Origin: Selenomonadaceae bacterium
GTDB taxonomy: Bacteria; Bacillota; Negativicutes; Selenomonadales; Selenomonadaceae
Assembly: GCA_017614505.1 (NCBI GenBank)
Contig: JAGABT010000016.1
Location: forward strand, 1-64,000
Reading direction: 5' to 3'
Length of the DNA: 64,000 bases
Program-made: the position numbers and the translations under genes
In this document: positions 26,728-35,913 of the stretch, piece by piece
Layout of the letters: every line of letters begins with the position of its first letter
Numbering within the stretch: the first letter of the stretch is position 1
Notes under the pieces: model-generated
Database searches by the model: none
The model's input: only the letters and a program-made list of their open reading frames with translations
What the model was told of the DNA's origin: nothing

Positions 26728-27795
26728 TCAGTCTTCGAGCATAAGCGCGGCGAAAGTTTCAGCGCTGCAGGTTTTGGCAAATTCCAGAATGGCGTCCATA
26801 CCGCCGCGGCTGTGGTCGAGCATATCGTTCACGGAATAAATCAGCGTAGTCACGTCGCTAATTTTGACCTTGAGCCCCGCGCTGACCTTAGCGATGACCG
26901 TAAGCGTAATCGCCAGCTCAAGCATTCTGAAACCCGCCACGAAAATTTTGCAGTTATTAAAATCGTCCTCGCTGAAAGCGCTCGGATAACAGCGCATAAA
27001 AAATTCGTTCACCAGATAATTTTCCAGCACGCAGTCAAATTCATTGCGCACCCGCCGCAGAATATCGCTGCGATAGCTGGAATAATTTTTCTTCAGATTG
27101 GCTTTGTCCCTGTCGCTGAGACCGGCGCCGTAAGTGCCGTCGAAAATTTCAATCACCATTTCGGCATGTCCGTCCAGGTCAAATTCCACGTCCGGTAGCG
27201 GCTCTTTTGAAAATTTCGCGCAGAGATTTTTCAGCCGCTGGTTTATCGACAGTTTCCGATTCTGCAGAATTTTTATTGCGTCGAGCTGTACGGCGATAAA
27301 TTCTTCGGCTGAGCGCGAAAGTTTGTGTCTGAATCCGACGACTGCCCGCGCTGAAATTTCCGGCACTTCCACGAACTGAATTGGCTGCGTCGAAAGCAAA
27401 ATTAACTCGGCGGCGAGCGGACAGGTCAGCGTCATTGACTGCTCAAAAGTCTCGTCGTCGAGTTTGTACGTTACGCGCGGGAAACTCTGACAAATTGCCG
27501 TCAGATAATCCTCTCCGTATTTTTTTTGCAGTCCGCACAGCGAATCTTTGCGCAGGAACGAGCATACGCCGTCTTCGCGCAGTTTCAAAACCAGCACGTC
27601 AACGCCTTCCACATCGTCTTCAATCCAGTCAAGCCTGCTCAGAACTTTTTCGCGCTCCGAATCGCCGCTTATCCGGCAATATTTTTCGTAAGCCTCGTCG
27701 TCTACGACAATTCGCCAATCCCGACAGCAGCGCGCCTTGCAAAGTTTCCCGTCGCACTTGAACCTTTGAACGTAATCCGGCTGAATGCACTTCAT
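26728..27795 (-). CDS. fliB: FliB-family lysine N-methylase (flagellin modification)
   Basis: 355-aa protein of the FliB family, which methylates lysines of flagellin in enteric bacteria and Firmicutes. The N-terminal cysteine cluster RFKCDGKLCKARCCRDW, then CSFLRKDSLCGLQ, AICQSFPR and LTCPLAAELI is the family signature, thought to bind a metal cluster. Start placed at ATG 27795 with AGGGTGG upstream. No flagellar genes lie in the window, so it is an orphan here; some FliB homologues have other protein targets. A sigma-70-like promoter precedes it. Confidence 0.85.
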   Translation of the reverse strand: MKCIQPDYVQRFKCDGKLCKARCCRDWRIVVDDEAYEKYCRISGDSEREKVLSRLDWIEDDVEGVDVLVLKLREDGVCSFLRKDSLCGLQKKYGEDYLTAICQSFPRVTYKLDDETFEQSMTLTCPLAAELILLSTQPIQFVEVPEISARAVVGFRHKLSRSAEEFIAVQLDAIKILQNRKLSINQRLKNLCAKFSKEPLPDVEFDLDGHAEMVIEIFDGTYGAGLSDRDKANLKKNYSSYRSDILRRVRNEFDCVLENYLVNEFFMRCYPSAFSEDDFNNCKIFVAGFRMLELAITLTVIAKVSAGLKVKISDVTTLIYSVNDMLDHSRGGMDAILEFAKTCSAETFAALMLED

Positions 27796-27822
27796 AAAAT
27801 TCCACCCTGAAAATTTTTCTGC

Positions 27823-27851
27823 ATTATAATCTTCCGCCGGTATATGTGCAA
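27823..27851 (-). promoter_or_regulatory. Promoter for fliB
   Basis: On the minus strand TTGCAC (27851-27846) and a perfect TATAAT (27828-27823) are spaced by 17 bases, 28 bases before the fliB start. Confidence 0.65.
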
Positions 27852-27870
27852 GATACGAACTCACAGTCAG

Positions 27871-29616
27871 TCACTCCGAGAAGTGAAATAATTTACCCGT
27901 CGGCTTAAACGGCAGGTGGCGCCCGCGCGGAATTAAAAATGCGTGTTCGCGTTTAACATTCAAATCGCTTTCAATCCAGCCGTCGGTGATAATCAGAATT
28001 GGCGCGTCCTTCGGAAAATCTTCCGCGTCAGTCAGCAAATCGACGCCAGGCTGAAGAATCGTACCACCGCGCCCCTTGACTTCGACGCGCCCAGCAATAT
28101 CCTCCGGCGAAATGTAACCGGCATCGTAGGGCTGAGCGTCGCAGAAAACAACCCGCGCGACAGGAACTTCCTTCGCCGCCGAGTAGCTGGCAATGGCGCC
28201 CAGCGCGTAGCCAATCAGCTTTGCGCTCATGGAGCCGGAAGTGTCAACCACTACGCCGAAAGTGCGGCTGTCCGAAATTTCGGCGGGAATGTAACTCGGA
28301 CGCGGAATATCGGGCGTACTGCCCTGCCTGCGCGAAGGGCGGGCATAAGTGCGTTTGCTCTCCAGCGGCGAAAAATGCACGTCGAACCATTTGCCCAGCT
28401 CAACGTCCCACGGTATCGGCGGCATCGCCAGCGCGCGAATTTCCTCAATCAGTCCGGCGGGAATAAATCCGCGCGAATTTTCCGTGTGATACTCCAGACC
28501 GTTTTGCAGCGCGCTTTTATAAAATTCGTCGAGCGAAGTCTGGTCGCTGGGCTTGAAACCCTTCGGCGGGTCGCTGATAATATCGCCCTTGCCGTAACCG
28601 CGCAGGGTCTCCAGCTTTGAAAACTTTTTTAAATCGTTGACAATTTTGTCGTAAATTTCTTCGGCGGACATTTTTTTCAGCGTTTCGTCGAAGAGAACGC
28701 CAGGCGGCATTCTGCCAACGCGCATATCCCAAAGCCAGCCGTTGATGACGTAATCGCAGGCGACGTTCCAAAGGTAAGGGTCGCGCCCCTGCCTGCGCTC
28801 GTGGTGCTGAAGTCCGGCGTGCAAAAATTCATGCGCCAGCACAAATCGCAGTTGCAGATTCGTCAGACCGGCGGCGGGATTGACGTAAATTTCCATGCGC
28901 GTCACGTCAACGGCGGCAATCTGAATTTCCTCGCGCTGGCAGTATTTCAAATCTTCGACGACTTTGAACGCGCTGGCAAGCCCGCCGAGCAGCGGATAAT
29001 GATTGAGAAACCATTTCGCAGCCTTCTGCGCCTCAGTCAGACTTTGCATTTCGGCGAAATCGTAACCGCCCGCGTCGCTGACGATTCGCGAAACTCTTGA
29101 AGCCAGCGCCTCGGCAAACCTTCTCGCAAAAATGTTGGAGGGATTTTCCGGCGTGTACCTGAAAGGCTTGTCCAGATTTTTCATATCGGGAATGTTCGGC
29201 GCCGCCGTCCCGAAATGAAACCTGTCGCAAAGCTCGCGGTGTTGCTGCAAATATTCGTAAATGCTCAGCTCGTCCTTCGTCGGACCGGCGTACAAATCCA
29301 GCGAACAGCGCGGCTCGCCAATTTTCGCCTCCGCCAGAAATTTTGTAACGTAAATATCGCACGCCATGTTCCACAGCCGCAAATCGCAATTCGCCGGAAT
29401 TTTATCCGCGTCGAAGTGTCCAAACGCCAAATGAAGTTCGCAATGCGCAATCGTGAAAACCCATTCTTCCGGCGTCATCAGAAAATTCCTGTTCAGAAAA
29501 ACGCGCGGCTCCTCGCCGCACCAGCGCTCCGAGTAATGCGAATCAACATACGCGGCGCAGTTTTTATCCATTTTGGAATTGTCCAGCAGCTGAATATTCA
29601 CGTACAGCGCGTGCAA
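27871..29616 (-). CDS. DUF2201-type putative metallopeptidase with VWA domain
   Basis: 581 aa as read from the first in-frame start (TTG 29616). Residues ~45-330 form a putative metallopeptidase region with two HE/H-type motifs, AHCELHLAFGHFD and AHEFLHAGLQHHERRQ; residues ~460-575 form a von Willebrand A-like domain with the MIDAS start VVDTSGSMS and later GGTILQPGVDLL, ITDGWIES. This pairing with an upstream MoxR ATPase is a known bacterial arrangement of unclear function, perhaps in metal insertion or complex assembly. TTG 29616 has no ribosome-binding site; the true start is probably near 29705-29711 in another frame (see the frameshift finding). Confidence 0.8.
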   Translation of the reverse strand: MHALYVNIQLLDNSKMDKNCAAYVDSHYSERWCGEEPRVFLNRNFLMTPEEWVFTIAHCELHLAFGHFDADKIPANCDLRLWNMACDIYVTKFLAEAKIGEPRCSLDLYAGPTKDELSIYEYLQQHRELCDRFHFGTAAPNIPDMKNLDKPFRYTPENPSNIFARRFAEALASRVSRIVSDAGGYDFAEMQSLTEAQKAAKWFLNHYPLLGGLASAFKVVEDLKYCQREEIQIAAVDVTRMEIYVNPAAGLTNLQLRFVLAHEFLHAGLQHHERRQGRDPYLWNVACDYVINGWLWDMRVGRMPPGVLFDETLKKMSAEEIYDKIVNDLKKFSKLETLRGYGKGDIISDPPKGFKPSDQTSLDEFYKSALQNGLEYHTENSRGFIPAGLIEEIRALAMPPIPWDVELGKWFDVHFSPLESKRTYARPSRRQGSTPDIPRPSYIPAEISDSRTFGVVVDTSGSMSAKLIGYALGAIASYSAAKEVPVARVVFCDAQPYDAGYISPEDIAGRVEVKGRGGTILQPGVDLLTDAEDFPKDAPILIITDGWIESDLNVKREHAFLIPRGRHLPFKPTGKLFHFSE

Positions 29617-29707
29617 AATCGCAACGTCGTTGTGAATCGCAAGCCCCTGCTGAAGATTTTTTCGCTCAGCGGAATTTTTTTCTCCGCCAGTTTTTTCTTA
29701 GCCAAAG

Positions 29708-30784
29708 TCACGCGCCCTTCCTGGCTTCGGAATTTATCAGCCGCGGCATATCCCGAATAATTTCCACCATGAACCATTCCGGCAGGACGTGTCCGTCGTC
29801 CGTCGCTACGACCATTTGCGCCATTTCGTAGTTTATCTGTGACAGTTCCTTGAGTAAAATTTTCGCGCGGTGCGAGAAAAATTGCAGCTCGTGACTCATT
29901 TTGTTTTTCTTATCCGGCAAATCGTGCAGCAGCCGAGCGCGGAAAGCCTGCGCCAGAAAATACAGCGAATCACGGTCTTCGGGACGCGATGGGAATTTTT
30001 CTTCGCCCTTGATTATCGCGTTGAGCAAATATTTATTCTTGACATTCTTGCTGAAGGCGAGGAACATTCCGGCATGTTTCGCCGAAATGCACCCATACGC
30101 CAGCACGCGCAGAAGTTCCGGCGAAATTTCCTGTTCTCCGACGTTGTATTCCTTGAGCGCGTCGCTGAGCATGTGCCACGAACGCGGCGTTGAATACGGC
30201 TCCTCGGTTTTCGGCGGCTCCGTGAACAAATGGTCTGGACGCTGTTCAATGTAGTCGACTATCCAAGGGTGAATTTCGTTTTCATACGCCCAATCCAGCC
30301 ACTGCCGCGCGTTCGCCACCAGCTGCACGTGAAACATTCGGTTGACGAGCGCCGACGACATTGTTTTGACTATCGCGCCGTCCTGCGTGCGGTTGCCCGC
30401 GCCAATCACTACGCTCCCCTTCGGCAAATGGTATTCGCCAATCCGCCGCTCGTGTATCAGGCTGTAGAACGCCTTCTGCACTTCCTGCGAACACGCATTC
30501 AGCTCGTCCAGAAATAAAACGTACGGCTCTTTCCGCGCTATCATTTTCGGCGGCAAAAATTCCGACGTTTCGCCCCGAATCTGCGGTATTCCGATTATAT
30601 CTTCCGGCGCCAGCTGGCTGCCCAAAAGCGACACGCAAGGCAAGCCGACTTCCTCCGCAAATTTTTCAACCAGCGCGGATTTCCCAATTCCAGGCGCGCC
30701 CCAGATGAATATCGGGCGTACCGGTGCCAGATTTACCAGCAAATCCAACAATTCCCTTTGCGTCACGCTGTACGGTAAATTCAT
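29708..30784 (-). CDS. MoxR-family AAA ATPase
   Basis: 358-aa ATPase. Walker A is GAPGIGKSALVEKF, Walker B is YVLFLDELNACSQEV, followed by a sensor 1 VVIGAGNRT and an arginine-finger region. MoxR ATPases work with VWA proteins as chaperones for metalloenzymes or membrane complexes; the VWA/DUF2201 gene is directly downstream. The start ATG overlaps the stop of an upstream, frameshifted gene (TGA within ATGA), so it was once coupled to it. Confidence 0.92.
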   Translation of the reverse strand: MNLPYSVTQRELLDLLVNLAPVRPIFIWGAPGIGKSALVEKFAEEVGLPCVSLLGSQLAPEDIIGIPQIRGETSEFLPPKMIARKEPYVLFLDELNACSQEVQKAFYSLIHERRIGEYHLPKGSVVIGAGNRTQDGAIVKTMSSALVNRMFHVQLVANARQWLDWAYENEIHPWIVDYIEQRPDHLFTEPPKTEEPYSTPRSWHMLSDALKEYNVGEQEISPELLRVLAYGCISAKHAGMFLAFSKNVKNKYLLNAIIKGEEKFPSRPEDRDSLYFLAQAFRARLLHDLPDKKNKMSHELQFFSHRAKILLKELSQINYEMAQMVVATDDGHVLPEWFMVEIIRDMPRLINSEARKGA

Positions 30785-31248
30785 TCCGTTTCCTCCAAAT
30801 TCTTCAAGCGCTTTCGCGCAATTTCAGCCAGAAATTTTTCTTCGTCAGAATCGCCGACTTCGGTACACCGGCGATAACTTTCCGCCGTCGCGGTACATCT
30901 GCGCGATTTTTGAAACTTCGTGCTCGTCTTTATCCTGCCGGTACGTCTAAAAATATTTCGCGTACCATTTGCCCGCCGCGTCGAAGTCGCCAGCCCTGCG
31001 ATAAATCTCGCCAATGTAAAACCACTCGCCGCTTTTTGAAAAATAATAAATCGCCCGCGCCAGATTTTTCTTGGTACCGAAACTGAACCGCCGCATTAAT
31101 CGCGTAGTGGTAGCCGGTCTCGTATATTTCGTCCGCAACGTCGGGCAGCTCGAACGCCTTAGTTTCGTCCTGTGAAACGCCGTCGCCACGCCGGAATATT
31201 CGCCTCGATTTGCGCCTTGTGATTAAAAATTTTCTTCCTGCTGTACAT
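30781..31248 (-). pseudogene. Frameshifted TPR/Sel1-like gene ahead of moxR
   Basis: ATG 31248 has a near-perfect ribosome-binding site (AAAGGAGG) and reads MYSRKKIFNHKAQIEANI, but hits a stop after about 30 codons. Coding then continues in other frames: DETKAFELPDVADEIYET, then AIYYFSKSGEWFYIGEIYRR with AGDFDAAGKWYAKYF, then EEKFLAEIARKRLKNLEETE ending at 30781. At least three frame changes near 31195, 31075 and 30950 are needed to join them. The middle part looks like a TPR or Sel1-like repeat. About 150 aa if restored. Sequencing error is the alternative explanation. Confidence 0.75.
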
Positions 31249-31318
31249 GAATCCTCCTTTGACAATTTCCCTCTCTGCGAACAGATTAGCACGGGCGGTG
31301 CGGAAATTTTTACGCAAC

Positions 31319-31347
31319 AAAAAAACGCCGCCGTCGAAACGGGGCGC
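31319..31347 (-). terminator. Strong terminator ending the long minus-strand run
   Basis: On the minus strand GCGCC/GGCGT and CCGT/ACGG stems, with one bulged C, close a TTCG tetraloop, followed by T7. It lies 13 bases after the stop of the flavodoxin-like gene. Confidence 0.88.
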
Positions 31348-31359
31348 TGTGATAAAATT

Positions 31360-31977
31360 TCAGCGAATGAAATGCGTCGGAGTCCAGGGTTCAGTTTCGG
31401 GCAGTCCGAATTTTTCCTTGCCGAGCGCAATACTCTTCATGAGGAAAGTCATGTTGCGGGCGAGCGTGCGCATTGTCTGCAGACCCTCGGTGTCCTGTTC
31501 AGCTTCGCCAGGCACAAGTCCGAAAACGTTATTCCAGTACTGGCTGGAAACCACCGGCATGTTGCGAATCGTAAAGTATTTGTTCAGCTCGTCGAAAGTG
31601 GCGGTCGTACCGGCGCGGCGCGCAACCACAACGCTGGCGCCAACCTTCATCGTCTTGTCGAAAGGCGTGCTGAAGAAAAGCCTGTCGAGAAAACTAATCG
31701 TCGTGCCGTTCGCCGAGGCAAAATAAACCGGCGTGCCGATAACTACGCCGTCCGCCTCCGCGAAAAATGGCGCGGTTTCGTTCACAATGTCGTTGAAAAT
31801 GCATTTGCCAAGCTCCGCGCATTTCCGGCAGGCGACGCAGCCGCGTACCGCCTTGTTGCCGACCTGCACGATTTTCGTTTCAACGCCCTCCTGCGCGAAA
31901 ACTTTTGCCATTTCGTTCAGCGCAATCGACGTATTGCCGCTGGCGTGCGGCGAGCCGTTAATCATCAAAACTTTCAC
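31360..31977 (-). CDS. Flavodoxin-like NAD(P)H-dependent FMN reductase family protein
   Basis: 205-aa protein with an N-terminal FMN-binding P-loop MINGSPHASGNTSIAL and a cysteine motif GCVACRKCAELGKC (four Cys), followed by IGTPVYFASANGTT. This is the iron-sulphur-flavoprotein/IsfR-like branch of flavodoxin-fold reductases. The cysteines may bind an Fe-S cluster. Electron donor and acceptor are not readable. Start is GTG 31977 inside GTGA, overlapping the truB stop, so it is co-translated as the last gene of the run. Confidence 0.85.
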   Translation of the reverse strand: MKVLMINGSPHASGNTSIALNEMAKVFAQEGVETKIVQVGNKAVRGCVACRKCAELGKCIFNDIVNETAPFFAEADGVVIGTPVYFASANGTTISFLDRLFFSTPFDKTMKVGASVVVARRAGTTATFDELNKYFTIRNMPVVSSQYWNNVFGLVPGEAEQDTEGLQTMRTLARNMTFLMKSIALGKEKFGLPETEPWTPTHFIR

Positions 31978-32840
31978 GTCAAACTCTCCCCCAATAATTT
32001 TTCTGAGCGCAGTTCTCCCGCGCGAATTTTTCCTACGCCTAAAAATTTTTCCGCCGCGTAAACTCTGACCGTTTCATCAGCCGCGCGAACATTTGTCGCC
32101 AGACCGTTGCAGAAAGCCTTGACACGATTTTCCGCCAGCTCAAATTTTTTCAAGCCGCTAAGACAGTCCTCAATCGCCAGCAAATATTTTTCGCCCGCAA
32201 ATTTCAAATCGTCAAACTCAACCGCGTGACATAAACAAAATTCGCCAACGCGCGTCCTCTGCAGAAATTTCAGCGCAGCAGGAATTTTCAGCGCGGAGCC
32301 AATGTCCACGGCGAGACTGCGAATGTACGTCCCCTTGCCGCAGTTTATCTCAAGCGACACGGAATTTTCACCGACGCCCAGAATTTTAATTTCGTGAATC
32401 GTAACCCTGCGGCGCGGCATTTCAAATTCAACATTCCTGCGCGCAAGGTCATAAGCCTTCCGCCCGTTAATTTTTATCGCAGAATGTTTAGGCGGAACCT
32501 GCTCAATTTCACCGGTGAATTTCTCAACTACCGCGCGAATTTCCTCGACGCTCGGCAGAACAAAATCTTCCACGCGCTGAATAATCTCGCCTTCAAGGTC
32601 GCCGGTATCCGTCGCCACGCCAAAAATAATTTCCGCGCGATAAGTTTTGTTGCAGTCAGCAAGATACTCGATAAATTTCGTGGCGCGTCCAACGGCTATT
32701 GGCAGAATTCCAACCGCCGCAGGGTCCAGCGTACCGGCGTGCCCGACTTTTTTGGTGCCGAAAATCTTCCGCACGATATTAACCGCGTCGTGGCTCGTCA
32801 TACCGGCGGGCTTGTTCAAATTTATAAAACCGTCACTCAT
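31974..32840 (-). CDS. truB: tRNA pseudouridine(55) synthase TruB
   Basis: 288-aa enzyme that makes pseudouridine 55 in the T loop of tRNAs. FINLNKPAGMTSHDAVN, the catalytic aspartate motif GHAGTLDPAAVGILPI, VPPKHSAIKINGRKAYDLAR, and CGKGTYIRSLAVDIG are diagnostic. The start MSDGFIN at 32840 overlaps nrnA by 8 bases. The rbfA-nrnA-truB order is standard in Firmicutes. Confidence 0.96.
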   Translation of the reverse strand: MSDGFINLNKPAGMTSHDAVNIVRKIFGTKKVGHAGTLDPAAVGILPIAVGRATKFIEYLADCNKTYRAEIIFGVATDTGDLEGEIIQRVEDFVLPSVEEIRAVVEKFTGEIEQVPPKHSAIKINGRKAYDLARRNVEFEMPRRRVTIHEIKILGVGENSVSLEINCGKGTYIRSLAVDIGSALKIPAALKFLQRTRVGEFCLCHAVEFDDLKFAGEKYLLAIEDCLSGLKKFELAENRVKAFCNGLATNVRAADETVRVYAAEKFLGVGKIRAGELRSEKLLGESLT

Positions 32841-33849
32841 CGCCGTTAAAATCCGCCAGCGAAATTTCCGCGCGGTCTTCGTACTCGACTGGACGCAGGT
32901 AGCCGCGCTCAATCATAAATTCGCCAATCGCCCGAATGATAATCCGCCTGGATTCGTCAAAACTTTTGTTGAGCGTGCAGCCCGCCGCGCGAATGTGCCC
33001 GCCGCCGCCCAGCCTTCTGGCTATGTCCGAAACTTCGACGCCCTTGGAGCGCATGCTGACGCGGCAAACATTTTCTTCCTTGAAAGTCAGCAGGAACGCC
33101 ACGTCAACGCTGTCAATCACGCGAATCAGGTCAACAAGCCCTTCGGTGGTGTCGACCCTGCGCGAAAGTTCCTCGTCAATGAACATTCCGGCAACCTTGC
33201 CGCCGTAGAAAAGTCTGGCAGTCTGCAGCGCGGCAGTCATAACTTTCACGTCGTGAACGGTGCGCTTCTCCATCTGCTCGGAAATTAAATTCGGCTCAAC
33301 GCCCAGTTCGACGAGTTCCGCCGCCGCGCGAAAAGTTCCAGCCTTCGTGTTGGAATAATTGAAAAAGCCGGTGTCCGTTGCAATTCCCGTGTACAGGCAA
33401 ACGGCGATGTTCATGGTAATTTCGGCGCCGAGTTCGTGGGCGAGCCGGAAAATAATCTCGCACGTAGCCGCCGCGTCCGCGTCAACGTACAAATCAAGAT
33501 TGTCCCCCTTATTGGTGACGTGGTGGTCGATATTCAGAATCGGCGCGTCAGTAAGCCTTCCAACTTCGCCAATGCGGTCGGGCGCCGTGTCGAGAACCAC
33601 CAGTAAATCTGCGTCGAATGTTTCATCTTCGCGCGGGCGCCGAATTTCTTCCTCGAACGGCATCACGGAAAAGTTTTGCGGAATTTTGTCGTCAATGTAA
33701 ACCTGGACGGTTTTGCCCATTTCGCGCAGGATTTGCAGCATTGCCAGCGCTGAGCCAATCGCGTCGCCGTCGGGGTTTATGTGCGACGTGACTAAAATTT
33801 TGTCAGCCGCCCGCAGTTTCGCCGCCGCCGCCTGTAACGTTATTATCAA
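32833..33849 (-). CDS. nrnA: Bifunctional oligoribonuclease/PAP phosphatase NrnA
   Basis: 338-aa DHH-DHHA1 phosphoesterase that degrades nanoRNAs and dephosphorylates pAp. DHH motifs are SHINPDGDAIGSALA, LVVLDTA, and NIDHHVTN; the DHHA1 motif is GGGGHIRAAG near the C-terminus. I prefer TTG 33849, with AAGGAG ten bases upstream; GTG 33858 is only one base from that site. The gene overlaps the rbfA 3' end by about 47 bases, a long overlap for a housekeeping pair. Confidence 0.93.
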   Translation of the reverse strand: MIITLQAAAAKLRAADKILVTSHINPDGDAIGSALAMLQILREMGKTVQVYIDDKIPQNFSVMPFEEEIRRPREDETFDADLLVVLDTAPDRIGEVGRLTDAPILNIDHHVTNKGDNLDLYVDADAAATCEIIFRLAHELGAEITMNIAVCLYTGIATDTGFFNYSNTKAGTFRAAAELVELGVEPNLISEQMEKRTVHDVKVMTAALQTARLFYGGKVAGMFIDEELSRRVDTTEGLVDLIRVIDSVDVAFLLTFKEENVCRVSMRSKGVEVSDIARRLGGGGHIRAAGCTLNKSFDESRRIIIRAIGEFMIERGYLRPVEYEDRAEISLADFNGDE

Positions 33850-34204
33850 CAGAATCACGCTCCTTTTCGATTTTGAGCAGGATTTTCTGAATATGCTCGC
33901 CGTAGTCCAGCGAATTATCCAGCGCGAAGGAAATTTCCGGCGTGAACCTTAACCGAATGCGCCGCCCAATTTCCCGCCGGATAAATCCAAGCGCGCTTTT
34001 AAGTCCCTCAAGCGACGATTGAATTTGTTCCTCGCCGCCCATTATGCTGACGTAGATTTTCGCCTCGCGCAGGTCGCCGGTAACTTCCACGTCGGTGACC
34101 GTCACGAAGCCTATGCGCGGGTCTTTAATTTCGCGCAGCAGCATTTTGCTCATTTCCTGCTTAATCAGTTCCTGCAGTTTTTCAACTCGTAGTTGTGTAC
34201 TCAT
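33803..34204 (-). CDS. rbfA: 30S ribosome-binding factor RbfA
   Basis: 133-aa KH-fold protein that helps 16S rRNA maturation in the cold. RVEKLQELIKQEMSKML, KDPRIGFVTVTDVEV and FTPEISFALDNSLDYGEHI are characteristic. The C-terminal tail (VDNNVTGGGGETAGG) is Gly-rich and is read through the start of nrnA. infB and nusA, the usual upstream partners, are not here; ribH precedes it by 4 bases. Confidence 0.95.
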   Translation of the reverse strand: MSTQLRVEKLQELIKQEMSKMLLREIKDPRIGFVTVTDVEVTGDLREAKIYVSIMGGEEQIQSSLEGLKSALGFIRREIGRRIRLRFTPEISFALDNSLDYGEHIQKILLKIEKERDSVDNNVTGGGGETAGG

Positions 34205-34208
34205 TAGT

Positions 34209-34673
34209 TTACTCCAAATTTTTTAAAAGGTTCGCCATTTCGATAGCGCTGACCGCCGCGTCGGAGCCTTTGTTGCCAGCCTTCGTACCGGCGCGCTCAA
34301 TCGCCTGCTGAATATTTTCCGTGGTAACCACGCCGAAAATCGTCGGGACGCCGGTCTGAAGTCCAACCTGCGCGACGCCCTTGGAAACTTCGTTGCAGAC
34401 GTAATCGTAGTGCGTAGTAGCGCCGCGAATCACCGCGCCGAGGCAAATCACCGCGTCGAACTTGCCGCTGGACGCCAGCTTTTTCGCAACCAGCGGAATT
34501 TCAAAACTGCCAGGCACCCACGCTACGGAAATATCCTCGTCCGCGACTTCGTGACGCGTGAGAACGTCCAGCGCGCCGCTCAAAAGCTTGCTCGTGATAA
34601 ATTCATTGAACCGCGCGACGACAATGGCGAATTTCAAGCCGCGCCCGCTCAGTTTTCCTTCGTAAATGTTCAA
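34209..34673 (-). CDS. ribH: 6,7-dimethyl-8-ribityllumazine synthase RibH
   Basis: 154-aa enzyme of riboflavin synthesis. [32 protein letters not shown], and [18 protein letters not shown] with the catalytic histidine are typical, as is [16 protein letters not shown]. Start is TTG 34673 in a TTGA overlap with the ribBA stop. It follows ribE and ribBA in an operon lacking ribD. Confidence 0.95.
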   Translation of the reverse strand: MNIYEGKLSGRGLKFAIVVARFNEFITSKLLSGALDVLTRHEVADEDISVAWVPGSFEIPLVAKKLASSGKFDAVICLGAVIRGATTHYDYVCNEVSKGVAQVGLQTGVPTIFGVVTTENIQQAIERAGTKAGNKGSDAAVSAIEMANLLKNLE

Positions 34674-35881
34674 GATTTTTCGTCCTCCTCGAATACGTGT
34701 CCCATTTTGACTTTCTTGACGGTGAGATATTTTGAATCGAATTTCGTCGGCGGCACGACGATTGGCACGCGCTCGGTTATCGTCAAGCCGTAGCCTTCGA
34801 GCCCTGCGCGTTTTGCCGGATTGTTCGTCATCAGCCGAATCGAAGTCAAGCCTAAATCTTTCAGAATCTGCGCGCCAATACCGTAGTCTCGCAAATCCGG
34901 CTTGAATCCCAGCAGTACGTTCGCTTCGACGGTATCTTTGCCCTCGTCCTGCAGCACATACGCGCGAATCTTGTTGGCGAGCCCAATCCCGCGCCCTTCC
35001 TGCCGCATGTATAATACCACGCCGCGCCCTTCCTTTTCAATACGCCTGAGCGCAGTCTGGAGCTGGTCGCCGCAGTCACAGCGCATGGAACCGAGCGCGT
35101 CGCCGGTAAGACATTCGGAATGAACGCGCACGAGAACATTTTCAACGCCCGCCACTTCGCCCTTGACGATAGCCAGATGACATTTGCCGTCCAGCGAATT
35201 TTCGTAAGCTTTAAGCCGGAAATGCCCGTACTTGCTGGGAAAATCGGCGTCGGCAATCTGTCTGACGAGTTTTTCATTGCGGCTGCGGTACTCAATCAGC
35301 GCGCGGACGGTGGTAATGTTCAGACCGTGCTTAGCGGCGAACTGCTTGAGTTTTTCGGTGCGCATCATGTGACCGTCGTCGTCCATAATTTCACAGCAAA
35401 GACCGGCGGGATAAAAGCCAGCCAGCTGCGCCAAATCCGTGGTAGTTTCAGTGTGACCGGCGCGCCGCAGTACTCCGCCTTCGACCGAACGCAGCGGGAA
35501 AACGTGTCCAGGGCGCCGGAAACTGGACGGCTTAGCATTTTTATCAAGCAGCAGTTTAATCGTCCGGCAGCGCTCATACGCAGAAATCCCCGTGGCGGTA
35601 TCGAACGCGTCTACCGAGACAGTGAACGCCGTTTCGTGCGAATCGGTGTTATGCGCAACCATCTGCCCAATTTCTAGTTCGTCGAGCCGCGCGCCAATAA
35701 TCGGCGCGCAAATCAGCCCTTTAGCATGCGTCGCCATAAAATTAATCTGTTCGGGCGTGACAGTTTCCGCCGCGCAAATCAAATCGCCTTCGTTCTCGCG
35801 GTCTTCATCGTCGATAACCACAACCATTTTCCCGCTGCGAATATCGTCAATCGCCTGCTCAATCGTCGCAAATTCGCTCAT
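34670..35881 (-). CDS. ribBA: Bifunctional DHBP synthase / GTP cyclohydrolase II RibBA
   Basis: 403-aa protein. The N-terminal half (~1-200) is 3,4-dihydroxy-2-butanone-4-phosphate synthase ([39 protein letters not shown]); the C-terminal half (~205-400) is GTP cyclohydrolase II with the zinc cysteines in [12 protein letters not shown] and catalytic [11 protein letters not shown]. Together these make both precursors for lumazine. ATG 35881; overlaps ribH by 4 bases. A 141-base gap with hairpin repeats separates it from ribE. Confidence 0.96.
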   Translation of the reverse strand: MSEFATIEQAIDDIRSGKMVVVIDDEDRENEGDLICAAETVTPEQINFMATHAKGLICAPIIGARLDELEIGQMVAHNTDSHETAFTVSVDAFDTATGISAYERCRTIKLLLDKNAKPSSFRRPGHVFPLRSVEGGVLRRAGHTETTTDLAQLAGFYPAGLCCEIMDDDGHMMRTEKLKQFAAKHGLNITTVRALIEYRSRNEKLVRQIADADFPSKYGHFRLKAYENSLDGKCHLAIVKGEVAGVENVLVRVHSECLTGDALGSMRCDCGDQLQTALRRIEKEGRGVVLYMRQEGRGIGLANKIRAYVLQDEGKDTVEANVLLGFKPDLRDYGIGAQILKDLGLTSIRLMTNNPAKRAGLEGYGLTITERVPIVVPPTKFDSKYLTVKKVKMGHVFEEDEKS

Positions 35882-35913
35882 AAAAAATTTCCCCCTTAAT
35901 AACGCGAATATAA

